Below, piece by piece: positions 43,477-50,149 of a stretch of 50,149 nt of DNA. A program made the position numbers and the translations under genes. The notes beneath the pieces were generated by a model, which saw only the letters and a list, made by a program, of their open reading frames with translations, was not told the origin of the DNA and did no database searches. The DNA comes from an uncultured Clostridia bacterium (GTDB taxonomy: Bacteria > Bacillota > Clostridia > HGM11327). Numbering within the stretch: position 1 is the first letter of the stretch; each line of letters starts with the position of its first letter. The stretch is from positions 1 to 50,149 of the forward strand of contig CAMEIT010000011.1 of the NCBI GenBank assembly GCA_945918795.1. The letters are read 5' to 3'.

Positions 43477-44529
43477 TTAAATCATTTCATCGAATACTAT
43501 TGCGCTGTTTGTTTCAGCAGACTTGAAGCAAGCCTCCATAACCTGAAGAACACGTCTTACCTGGTCGAGCTTAACTATCTGCTCTTCCTTGCCGTCTATT
43601 GCCTTGACAAGATTGCGGTAAAAATCATGAACATCCGAAACAGGTCTTTCGATCTCGTAAGTGTCGAGCGTTATCTCATCTCTCGGAGCCATTGTCTTTG
43701 TAATTCCAGCCGCAGTCTGAACCGGAGCAACCTCTTTTTCGTTCCATGCCTTCAGCTTTGCAATCTTGCACTTCTTCTGCCAATCTTCAATAAGTGCAGA
43801 GCCCTTTCTGCACTGCATATAGAAACGCGGCATATAAATAAAGTTGTACGTTCCGACTTCGACCGTTGCCCTCTTGCCCGATTCAAACGTCAGATGAAGA
43901 TTGAATCCGTCATCAACCTCGTCTGTTGTGATGTTTGTGATCTCGCAGTAAACCTTTGCAATCTTTTCGGGAATAAGCAGAAGCATCTGGTCGATAAGGT
44001 GAACACCCCAGTCGAGAATCATGCCGCCGCCGTAAGGCTTATGGCATCTCCAGTCGGACGGAATACCTCTTGAACCGTGAACACGTGACTCAATATTGAT
44101 CGTTTCGCCGATTTCTCCACTGTTGATGATTGACTGTATTGCCAAATAATCCACATCCCAACGTCTGTTCTGATGAACGGTAAACAGCTTGCCCGACTTC
44201 TTTGCGGCCTCGCACATTTCATCAAAATCAGCAACGGAAAGTGCAACAGGCTTTTCACAAACAACATTTTTACCTGCGAGCAATGCCCTTGTGACAATTT
44301 CCTTGTGTACGTCATTAGGCGTTGCGCAAACAACAATATCAACTTTAGGATCGTCGAGCACAGCCTCAAATGAAGAATATGCAAAAATGCCCCTGGATTC
44401 AGCTAAATCCATTCTCTCTTTTTTAATATCGTAAATGCCGCTTAATTGAACAACATCGCTGTTCAAGGCATGATTTGCATGCCAGCCGCCCTGACCGCCA
44501 TAGCCAATAATAGCTACATTCTTTTTCAT
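43477..44529 (-). CDS. Gfo/Idh/MocA-family oxidoreductase
   Basis: A 350-residue NAD(P)-dependent sugar or cyclitol dehydrogenase. It has an N-terminal Rossmann fold (VAIIGYGGQGGWHA), the conserved EKPVALSVADFDEM lysine motif and the GGMILDWGVHLIDQMLLL region of the C-terminal domain. The substrate is not evident. Being convergent with a DUF1080 protein, it may act in a 3-keto-glycoside pathway, oxidising a sugar at C3. GAGG lies 10 bases before the ATG at 44529; an ATG five codons earlier is less well placed. Confidence 0.9.
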   Translation of the reverse strand: MKKNVAIIGYGGQGGWHANHALNSDVVQLSGIYDIKKERMDLAESRGIFAYSSFEAVLDDPKVDIVVCATPNDVHKEIVTRALLAGKNVVCEKPVALSVADFDEMCEAAKKSGKLFTVHQNRRWDVDYLAIQSIINSGEIGETINIESRVHGSRGIPSDWRCHKPYGGGMILDWGVHLIDQMLLLIPEKIAKVYCEITNITTDEVDDGFNLHLTFESGKRATVEVGTYNFIYMPRFYMQCRKGSALIEDWQKKCKIAKLKAWNEKEVAPVQTAAGITKTMAPRDEITLDTYEIERPVSDVHDFYRNLVKAIDGKEEQIVKLDQVRRVLQVMEACFKSAETNSAIVFDEMI

Positions 44530-44645
44530 TGATATATACCTCATTTCTCCGAAGCAATCCGTATATAAAGCATTGCTTCCCCAAAATTTTTACAGCATTG
44601 ACGGCAAACAAAATCTTGCGATTATCTGTTGCCATATTTGCCAAT

Positions 44646-44674
44646 ATTATATCATATCGAAAATATAATGTCAA
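44646..44674 (-). promoter_or_regulatory. Sigma-A promoter of the Gfo/Idh/MocA gene
   Basis: TTGACA at 44674-44669, a 17-base spacer and TATAAT at 44651-44646. The remaining gap 44675-44795 is AT-rich with nothing recognisable. Confidence 0.9.
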
Positions 44675-44795
44675 TCTTTATATGAAAAAACTTTACAAAT
44701 TTACATTACATTTTTTCACAGATCACGTTTTTCAGTTTTTCACAATTAAAATTGCCCGTCTGTCGATAAAAAAAGGCGTCAAATCGTTGTCTTAA

Positions 44796-44828
44796 CAAAA
44801 AGAACAGCCTTAATCGGGGCTGTTCTTA
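44796..44828 (-). terminator. Terminator of the PrsA-like gene
   Basis: A perfect stem AAGAACAGCC / GGCTGTTCTT with an 8-base loop and then TTTG, minus strand, 40 bases after the stop. Confidence 0.9.
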
Positions 44829-44868
44829 ACATACTGACTGTTATTTTAACTATACGTAACAAATCTTA

Positions 44869-45870
44869 TCAATATAAGAGCGTCTCAAAGCTTATATCGT
44901 CATAATACTCGGATACGATTTCGATATTTTGTTTGTCAATATATTCCTCTAATAAATCGTCAAGGAAATTGTTTTCCATTTCTTCCCTGAACGTGTCTAT
45001 ATTCTTCAGAACATCATCGTCAAATCCGAGGCGCAAATATATATAATATCCGCTTGTTCCCGTTATCACGCCGCTGTAAGTGCCCTCTTCAAGTGCAGAA
45101 AGGTGCTTTACGAGGTCTGAATCGTAATTTTTAACGGCATAATATCCGTTCGGATAAGAAGAAACGTTTGGATCTCTCGAATATTTCTTCATAAGAGTCG
45201 TAAAGTCTCCCCCGTTGTCAAGCTGTTCGATTATGCTGTCCATCAACTGTTTGTTAGTCTGTGTTCCGTCATAATCAAATCTCACATATATCTGTTTGTA
45301 ATGAATATAGTTTTCATACACATAATTCTGAATATCCGAGGTTGAAAGCTGATTTACGCCGTTATCACCGAAATAATAATCATATATCATTGAAGAAAGC
45401 TCATCTGATTCAAGAAGCTTTCTGAACAGTGCCTCATCAAGCATTGCGTCCTTGAGGTCGTTTTCAAAAGCCTCGTTGCTACCGCTTGCCGCCTTGTATT
45501 CTTTGAGCAATGAATTTACATTGTTACGGTTTTCTTTTTTCAGCTCGATTCCGAGAGCATCCGCAAGCTCGTACTTTGCATATGCGTACTGTATATGCTC
45601 AAGCACTGTTTTTTTCAGTTCCTCAAGAGAGCCTTCGTTCTTCTCCCAATACTGTTCATCACCCAGATCCATATCGGTTTTTATCATTGAATAATAATAC
45701 CTGTATTCAAAAAGAGAAATTTCCCTTGAATCGATTTTCAAAAGGGTATCAACGGGCACATACTCCCCGTCAATAAGGAGAGACTGTACTTCCATTTTCT
45801 TCGTACAGCCGGCAATGCAAAACGCAAGCATACACAAAACCGAAAATACACAAACAATTTTTTTCTTCAT
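44869..45870 (-). CDS. PrsA-like peptidyl-prolyl isomerase lipoprotein
   Basis: A 333-residue secreted lipoprotein. A basic start and hydrophobic stretch end in the lipobox LAFCIAGC, so the mature protein begins at Cys22 and is anchored outside the membrane. The middle is a SurA/PrsA-type helical domain. A parvulin-like PPIase domain follows (YKQIYVRFDYDG, GGDFTTLMKKYSRDP, SALEEGTYSGVITGTSGYYIYLRLG). It probably helps exported proteins fold. The ATG at 45870 gives the best signal peptide; the ribosome binding site is weak, and a start eight codons earlier is possible. Confidence 0.85.
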   Translation of the reverse strand: MKKKIVCVFSVLCMLAFCIAGCTKKMEVQSLLIDGEYVPVDTLLKIDSREISLFEYRYYYSMIKTDMDLGDEQYWEKNEGSLEELKKTVLEHIQYAYAKYELADALGIELKKENRNNVNSLLKEYKAASGSNEAFENDLKDAMLDEALFRKLLESDELSSMIYDYYFGDNGVNQLSTSDIQNYVYENYIHYKQIYVRFDYDGTQTNKQLMDSIIEQLDNGGDFTTLMKKYSRDPNVSSYPNGYYAVKNYDSDLVKHLSALEEGTYSGVITGTSGYYIYLRLGFDDDVLKNIDTFREEMENNFLDDLLEEYIDKQNIEIVSEYYDDISFETLLY

Positions 45871-45894
45871 ACATTCATGATTCTTTCGCATCAA

Positions 45895-46136
45895 ACAGCG
45901 AAGAACGTCCTTTCCAATGTTTACAACATATAAAATTCTATCCGTAAAGCCTGTTCTTGTGATATTATTTTACCATAAAACATAAAAAAAGTATACCGCT
46001 TTACTTAAAAATTTACATATTGAAACATATCCGTAAATATACAAACAAGGAGCATATTTACGAATACGCAGCGGTACGTTTTCCATTGCTCACAGCGCAG
46101 AATATATACTCGTAAAATGCTCCCGTCAATTATTCA
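45895..46136. other. Intergenic region with nested inverted repeats
   Basis: No gene. A 9-bp perfect inverted repeat (CGTAAATAT / ATATTTACG, 13-base loop, 46032-46062) lies inside a wider pair (GTATACCGC at 45991, GCGGTAC at about 46071). It lies upstream of the PrsA-like gene and downstream of the aminotransferase. No clear promoter was found. Confidence 0.4.
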
Positions 46137-46160
46137 AAATAAAGCCGCACCGGCTTATTT
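46137..46160 (-). terminator. Terminator of the aminotransferase gene
   Basis: Stem AATAAGCCG / CGGCTTTATT with a 3-base loop and TTTTG, starting right at the stop codon. Confidence 0.75.
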
Positions 46161-47354
46161 TCACTTCAATTTGCTTACAAAATCGGCAATTCTCGCAAGT
46201 CCCTCTTTGATGTTATCCTGAGATGTTGCATAAGAAAGTCTGATGTAATCGTCACAGCCAAACGCAATACCCGGCACTACCGCAACATTTGCGTATTCAA
46301 GAAGTGCTTCTGCAAGCGCCATAGAGCCGTTTATGACCGTGTCGTTTATCTTTTTGCCCTCGATAGCCGATATATCCACCATAACATAAAATGCACCCTT
46401 CGGAGTTTTGCACGAAATACCGTCAATGTCATTAATGAGCTTTACGATCAGATTTCTTCTTGCTTCAAATTCGCCTCGCATCTCATCCATAAACTCCTTC
46501 TCGTGACGCAGTGCGACAACGCTCGCATACTGTGCTATTGAATTGGGATTAGACGTTGAGTGCGACTGAAAGCTTGACATTGCCTTTATGACGTGTTCCG
46601 GAGCCGCCGCATAGCCTATTCTCCAGCCCGTCATGGCAAATGCCTTCGACATTCCGTTGACAACGATCGTATTCTCTTTTACTTCGGGTGAAATTTGCGC
46701 AATGCTGAAATGATGCTCGCCGTCATAAACGAGTTCCTCATATATTTCATCGGAAATTATCGTTAAATCGTGTCTTAAAGCAACTTCCGCCAGCGCTTCC
46801 AGCTCTTCTTTCTCATAGACAGCGCCGTTAGGATTATTCGGACTGTTAATAACAACGGCTTTTGTCTTTGGAGTTATGGCATTTTCAAACTGTTCAGCCG
46901 TCATTTTGAAATCCGTATCCTTTGTATCTACAAATACAGCCACACCGCCCGAGAGCTTTACCATTTCGGGATAGCTCAGCCAATACGGAGACGGAATTAT
47001 AACCTCATCACCCGCATTGAGCAGAACTCTGAACGCATTGTAAAGAGAATGCTTTGCTCCGTTTGATACTATAATCTGAGACGGTTTATAATCGAGTCCG
47101 TTATCTCTTTTCAGTTTTTCGCAAATTGCTTCCTTCAATTCGGCTGTACCCGATGCAGGAGTATATTTTGTCACTCCGTTATGTATAGCTTCAATCGCCG
47201 CGTCCTTAATAAAATCGGGAGTATCAAAATCAGGCTCCCCTGCTCCGAACGCAATTACATCTCTGCCTTCTTTTTTAAGCTTTGCCGCCTTTGCACTTAT
47301 TACGAGCGTCAGTGACGGTGACATACTGCTTGAACTGTCATTTAACCGTATCAT
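46161..47354 (-). CDS. Aspartate-type aminotransferase (class I, PLP)
   Basis: A 397-residue class I aminotransferase, most similar in pattern to AspB-type enzymes that interconvert aspartate/2-oxoglutarate and oxaloacetate/glutamate. It has FGAGEPDFDTPDFIK, the SPNNPNGAVY substrate loop, SDEIYEELVYDG and the PLP lysine in NGMSKAFAMTGWRIGYAA. The length is normal. The ATG at 47354 lacks a nearby ribosome binding site; AAAGGG lies about 33 bases upstream with a small ATTCTT/AAGAAT hairpin between. Its exact amino-acid specificity is uncertain. Confidence 0.9.
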   Translation of the reverse strand: MIRLNDSSSSMSPSLTLVISAKAAKLKKEGRDVIAFGAGEPDFDTPDFIKDAAIEAIHNGVTKYTPASGTAELKEAICEKLKRDNGLDYKPSQIIVSNGAKHSLYNAFRVLLNAGDEVIIPSPYWLSYPEMVKLSGGVAVFVDTKDTDFKMTAEQFENAITPKTKAVVINSPNNPNGAVYEKEELEALAEVALRHDLTIISDEIYEELVYDGEHHFSIAQISPEVKENTIVVNGMSKAFAMTGWRIGYAAAPEHVIKAMSSFQSHSTSNPNSIAQYASVVALRHEKEFMDEMRGEFEARRNLIVKLINDIDGISCKTPKGAFYVMVDISAIEGKKINDTVINGSMALAEALLEYANVAVVPGIAFGCDDYIRLSYATSQDNIKEGLARIADFVSKLK

Positions 47355-47434
47355 ATCATCAGCAATATTCTTGAAAAGAATACCCTTTCTTTACTATATT
47401 TTGCATAAAATAATTTCAGCACTTGCAATTTGTA

Positions 47435-47463
47435 ATGATACCACAAAACATCAAAAAATGCAA
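47435..47463 (-). promoter_or_regulatory. Promoter of the aminotransferase gene
   Basis: TTGCAT at 47463-47458, a 17-base spacer and TATCAT at 47440-47435, minus strand. Confidence 0.6.
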
Positions 47464-47614
47464 TAGTTTTATTTAAAAATTTCAAAAATCATTGTTATTT
47501 TGTTTTAAATAAATTCAAACACGCCTCGTATTGATATATTTTGTACGTAATTATTCAAATTCACACCACAAATACGTGTCCTTGCACGCATCGAACGGTT
47601 TCAAAAAAGAAATT

Positions 47615-48469
47615 TTATTTTCCGTTTCTTGCATAATCAACCACGATCCTATCTCCGAAAATGTTCGACATGGTGGAAAACAGATCGCTGTCGAAAAAGC
47701 CGTCGTCTGCACAAACACGTATTCTGACGGGAGCGGCTACAAGCAATATTCCGATGAGAAGGTCGTCTTTGTCTATGCCGTCCTTTTTTGCGGTTTCGTA
47801 TAATGAAATATCTATCGGCGCATTGTTTCCGTCTGTAAGCGTATATCCGGTGCTGTCAACATTCACTTTCAATTCGTACAGCTTCGGATTTCTGTCGTCA
47901 ACAAGATGCTGAAGTGTGGCAATAAATTCCATGTATTTGATTTCGTCCGATATACTTGCCAGCATAAAATAGGTATGCTCGCTTATACATTTCTTAAAAT
48001 CGTCTATTCTGAATCTTATAAACGAGCTTACCGCAAATATTCCGCTTTCCAGCATATTCTCAAGTGCGCGCTTGTATATTGCCGTATACCAGCTTCGTTT
48101 TTTGTTGCCTTTAATCTCCGCCTTTAGCCTTGTTACAATACCCTCGTTTATCAGCCTGCAAACGGAATCCCTGTCAAGATATTCGCTGTGTCCTTCCAGC
48201 TCATATTCCACAATTTCTCTTATATATCTGCTCGGCATACTGAAAAGTATATAGCAAACAATAGTATCAACAGTCTTTTTTACGAGCTTAAGTACCTCCT
48301 TTTTCATTGTTCTCGCATAACGTTTTTTGCGCAAAGGAGTGACTGACAGCACAATATACTTTTCATTTTCTCTTCTGTCAACAGCAGCGAATGTAATGCT
48401 TTTCACAAGCTTTTCGGCAATTTCGCCGGCTATATCCGTTTTGTCTTTTTCTATGAGTAATTTAAGCAT
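47615..48469 (-). CDS. YtxC-family putative sporulation protein
   Basis: A 284-residue cytoplasmic protein without membrane segments. The pattern SSFIRFRIDDFKKCI, then EIKYMEFIATLQHLVDDRNPKLYELKVNVD, and a C-terminal half ending in a GDRIVVDYARN-like strand, resembles the YtxC family seen in spore formers. The function is not known. The ATG at 48469 has AAAGGA 9 bases upstream. It is 61 bases after the polysaccharide deacetylase gene, same strand, and may be cotranscribed. Confidence 0.65.
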   Translation of the reverse strand: MLKLLIEKDKTDIAGEIAEKLVKSITFAAVDRRENEKYIVLSVTPLRKKRYARTMKKEVLKLVKKTVDTIVCYILFSMPSRYIREIVEYELEGHSEYLDRDSVCRLINEGIVTRLKAEIKGNKKRSWYTAIYKRALENMLESGIFAVSSFIRFRIDDFKKCISEHTYFMLASISDEIKYMEFIATLQHLVDDRNPKLYELKVNVDSTGYTLTDGNNAPIDISLYETAKKDGIDKDDLLIGILLVAAPVRIRVCADDGFFDSDLFSTMSNIFGDRIVVDYARNGK

Positions 48470-48530
48470 ATTCCTCATTCCTTTCCGCTTCATTATATGC
48501 AATACGGGATTTTTATGTAATTACTCCTTT

Positions 48531-49400
48531 TTATTTTATTTTCGACATAAAGCGCTCCGTTGACAATGTGCTGTCTCTGTTGAATCTTTTCAGGCTGTAC
48601 AGGCAGTCCTTGTCTCTTGTTATATAATTGAGTTTCTCATAGCACGACAGCGATGCTTTGAAGCCGAGCTCTTTCAAAAGCTCCTCCGACTCATCACATA
48701 TGTATCCGTACGGATACGTAAATGTATTTGGCGTTATAGAGCATTTTTCCGTGAGAAGTATCTGCGTTCGCATTACGTCCGAACAGAACTTTGATTTGTA
48801 CTCGTCATAGCTTTCGTTCGCCATTATTTTACAGCCCTTGCGCACCTTTGTGGAGTGCATTTCGTATGAGTGATTCTGAAATTCAACGTATCCCGATTCG
48901 GACATTTCCTTGATATTGTCCCACGTAAGATGCGCATACGACGGATTCAGGTCCATTGAATTGCTGAATATCTCGCTGTACGAGCCTACTATAGATACGA
49001 CCGCTTTCATATCGTATTTAACAAGGAGCGGATACATATATACAAGATTGTTGTAATAACCGTCATCAAACGTTATTATAATAGGCTTTTCCGGAAGCTC
49101 CGTTCCCTCATATACATAGCTTATCAGGTCGCTCATAAATATACTTGTGTAGCCGTTGTTTTTTATCCATATCAGGTCGGCTTCAAACTGCTCCGGCGTC
49201 ACTATGTACTTAGTTTGCACCTTTGCACTCTTTAATATACTATGGTACATTATTATCGGGAGCTTTATGCCGTCCTCTTCATTGACGGCAATGCTCGAGC
49301 CTGTTATTACTCCGCCTATTGCCGATGCCGCTAAAATCACAACCGCAAGCATGGCGATTACTCTTCTTTTTGCAAAAAAACATTTTATTTTTTCTATCAT
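48531..49400 (-). CDS. Membrane-anchored polysaccharide deacetylase (NodB domain)
   Basis: A 289-residue protein with one N-terminal membrane segment (VIAMLAVVILAASAIGG, residues about 14-30) and an extracellular NodB domain. It has LPIIMYHSI, the catalytic TFDDGYYNN and FQNHSYEMHS (metal His pair), and FTYPYGYICDES. Such enzymes remove acetyl groups from peptidoglycan or other GlcNAc polymers; in spore formers several act on the cortex. The ATG at 49400 follows AAGGAG; the longer frame lacks a good site. It is divergent from ylmC. Confidence 0.9.
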   Translation of the reverse strand: MIEKIKCFFAKRRVIAMLAVVILAASAIGGVITGSSIAVNEEDGIKLPIIMYHSILKSAKVQTKYIVTPEQFEADLIWIKNNGYTSIFMSDLISYVYEGTELPEKPIIITFDDGYYNNLVYMYPLLVKYDMKAVVSIVGSYSEIFSNSMDLNPSYAHLTWDNIKEMSESGYVEFQNHSYEMHSTKVRKGCKIMANESYDEYKSKFCSDVMRTQILLTEKCSITPNTFTYPYGYICDESEELLKELGFKASLSCYEKLNYITRDKDCLYSLKRFNRDSTLSTERFMSKIK

Positions 49401-49527
49401 ACCGTTCTCCTTCATTAACTTAAAAATATTTTTATAAATATTATGTAACAGACCGCTCATTTATGGCATAGAATGTAATGATAAAATAAAAACAGTACAT
49501 AGCTTATAACTCAAGGAGGTTATTATC

Positions 49528-49761
49528 ATGAAAGCATCTGAACTCAGACAAAAAGAAGTCATAAATATTAAAACAGGTAAGCGCCTCGGTAATATTATCG
49601 ACTATGATATAGATTTGCGCTCCGGTCGCGTAACGGGCGTGTCTGTGCCCGTGCAAGGCAAATTTTCAATACTCGCTAAAAATGATCAGGATATATTCGT
49701 AGCATGGGAAAAAATAAAAAAAATAGGCGATGATGTCATTCTTATCGAAACCGAGGATTGA
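49528..49761 (+). CDS. YlmC/YmxH-family sporulation-linked PRC-barrel protein
   Basis: A 77-residue small protein made of a single PRC-barrel-like fold. MKASELRQKEVINIKTGKRLGNI and DYDIDLRSGRVTGVSVP are the family hallmarks. Members are common in spore-forming clostridia and bacilli; their role is not defined. AAGGAGG precedes the ATG. The divergent gap 49401-49527 shows no secure sigma-A promoter, so a sporulation sigma factor may be used. Confidence 0.9.
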   Translation: MKASELRQKEVINIKTGKRLGNIIDYDIDLRSGRVTGVSVPVQGKFSILAKNDQDIFVAWEKIKKIGDDVILIETED

Positions 49762-49844
49762 TTCGGAATAAATCTTGCGCTATGATAATATATTTTATTG
49801 TCTGTATTAATCGGCAAAACGTACTGCAATGAAAGGATAAGCTT

Positions 49845-50063
49845 TTGCTTTGCACCGTAAAAGCAATAGTTCAAATTTTGATTATGAAAAGATTGATAAA
49901 ATATATCGTAAGAGCCGTAATAGCCGCCGCTACTGCACTGCTCCTTACCTTGTTTAATGTCGGAATTACTCTCCCCGTTAATGTTCTTACCGTCGCTGCA
50001 TCCGTTCTCCTCGGCGTGCCCGGAATAGTCTTGTCCGTAATCCTTTGTAATTATATTTTTTGA
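49845..50063 (+). CDS. BofA-family protein (pro-sigma-K processing inhibitor-like)
   Basis: A 72-residue membrane protein with two hydrophobic segments. The conserved C-terminal signature LPVNVLTVAASVLLGVPG matches BofA, which in Bacillus inhibits the SpoIVFB protease in the outer forespore membrane until sigma-K activation. I chose the TTG at 49845 because AAAGGA lies 7 bases upstream. The first ATG (49884) has no site and would give 59 residues with almost the same membrane segments. Double-hairpin repeat copy 3 begins 8 bases after the stop codon. Confidence 0.78.
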   Translation: MLCTVKAIVQILIMKRLIKYIVRAVIAAATALLLTLFNVGITLPVNVLTVAASVLLGVPGIVLSVILCNYIF

Positions 50064-50070
50064 GGTTTTT

Positions 50071-50149
50071 CGGGGACTTTTGAAAAAGTCCCCGAGCCCG
50101 AAAACTTTAAACTGCTTTGCATCTGCTCATCTTCCCGCCGAGAGTATGG
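50071..50149 (+). repeat. Double-hairpin 3'-end repeat, copy 3 (cut by window end)
   Basis: Third copy, plus orientation. The first hairpin at 50072-50093 is identical in sequence to copy 2; then GCCCGAAAACTTTAAACTGC and the left arm and loop of the second hairpin follow, up to the last base of the window. Confidence 0.85.

Overview
The window looks like a chromosome segment of an anaerobic, probably spore-forming gut or rumen clostridium (Oscillospiraceae/Ruminococcaceae-like). The signs are ferredoxin-dependent 2-oxoacid metabolism, rubrerythrins instead of catalase, T-box leaders, strong sigma-A promoters, AAGGAGG-type ribosome binding sites, the Firmicutes orders cggR-gap-pgk-tpiA-gpmI-eno and alaS-ireB-ruvX-DUF1292, and sporulation-linked genes (YtxC, YlmC/YmxH and BofA families). 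About 42 protein genes cover nearly the whole window, most on the minus strand. No tRNA, rRNA, CRISPR array, transposase or prophage was seen.

The most interesting region is 1-10009. An operon read leftwards (6935 to 128) holds an unusual XRE-HTH + cupin + acyl-CoA synthetase fusion, a P-loop ATPase, a four-subunit 2-oxoacid:ferredoxin oxidoreductase of VOR/KOR type, and a branched-chain aminotransferase. A paralogous synthetase sits just upstream as a separate unit. Each synthetase has its own consensus promoter and T-box riboswitch. Read with the same alignment that gives UUC (Phe) in the pheS T-box of this window, the specifier codons are GUA (Val) and AUC (Ile). I infer that the locus makes valine and isoleucine by activating branched-chain short fatty acids (isobutyrate, 2-methylbutyrate), reductively carboxylating the acyl-CoA and transaminating the product, with each activating enzyme induced by the matching uncharged tRNA.

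From 10045 to 19066 come a MATE exporter downstream of an isopropylmalate/homocitrate/Re-citrate synthase-like gene, a plus-strand pair (small cupin, divergent PRPP synthetase), and a minus-strand nagA-flavoprotein-nucleoside kinase operon driven by a duplicated promoter. From 19406 to 26727 lies the complete lower-glycolysis operon with its repressor CggR and a recognisable CggR operator. From 26938 to 34903 there are an L-fucose mutarotase and an MFS transporter, pheST under a Phe T-box, and a cytoplasmic GH78 rhamnosidase. From 35000 to 39042 is the alaS-ireB-ruvX-DUF1292 block.

The plus-strand stretch 39156-41673 is an oxidative-stress module: a PerR-like Fur protein with its own box, a reverse rubrerythrin, and a flavoredoxin-rubredoxin-rubrerythrin fusion with an internal ribosome binding site and start. 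After it come a rhomboid-like membrane protein lacking the usual catalytic serine motif, a DUF1080 protein, a Gfo/Idh/MocA oxidoreductase, a PrsA-like lipoprotein, an aspartate-type aminotransferase, and sporulation/cell-wall genes.

A double-hairpin repeat of about 110 bp occurs three times (1-121, 41681-41788, 50071-end). Each copy begins within about 10 bases of a stop codon and has the same orientation as the gene before it.
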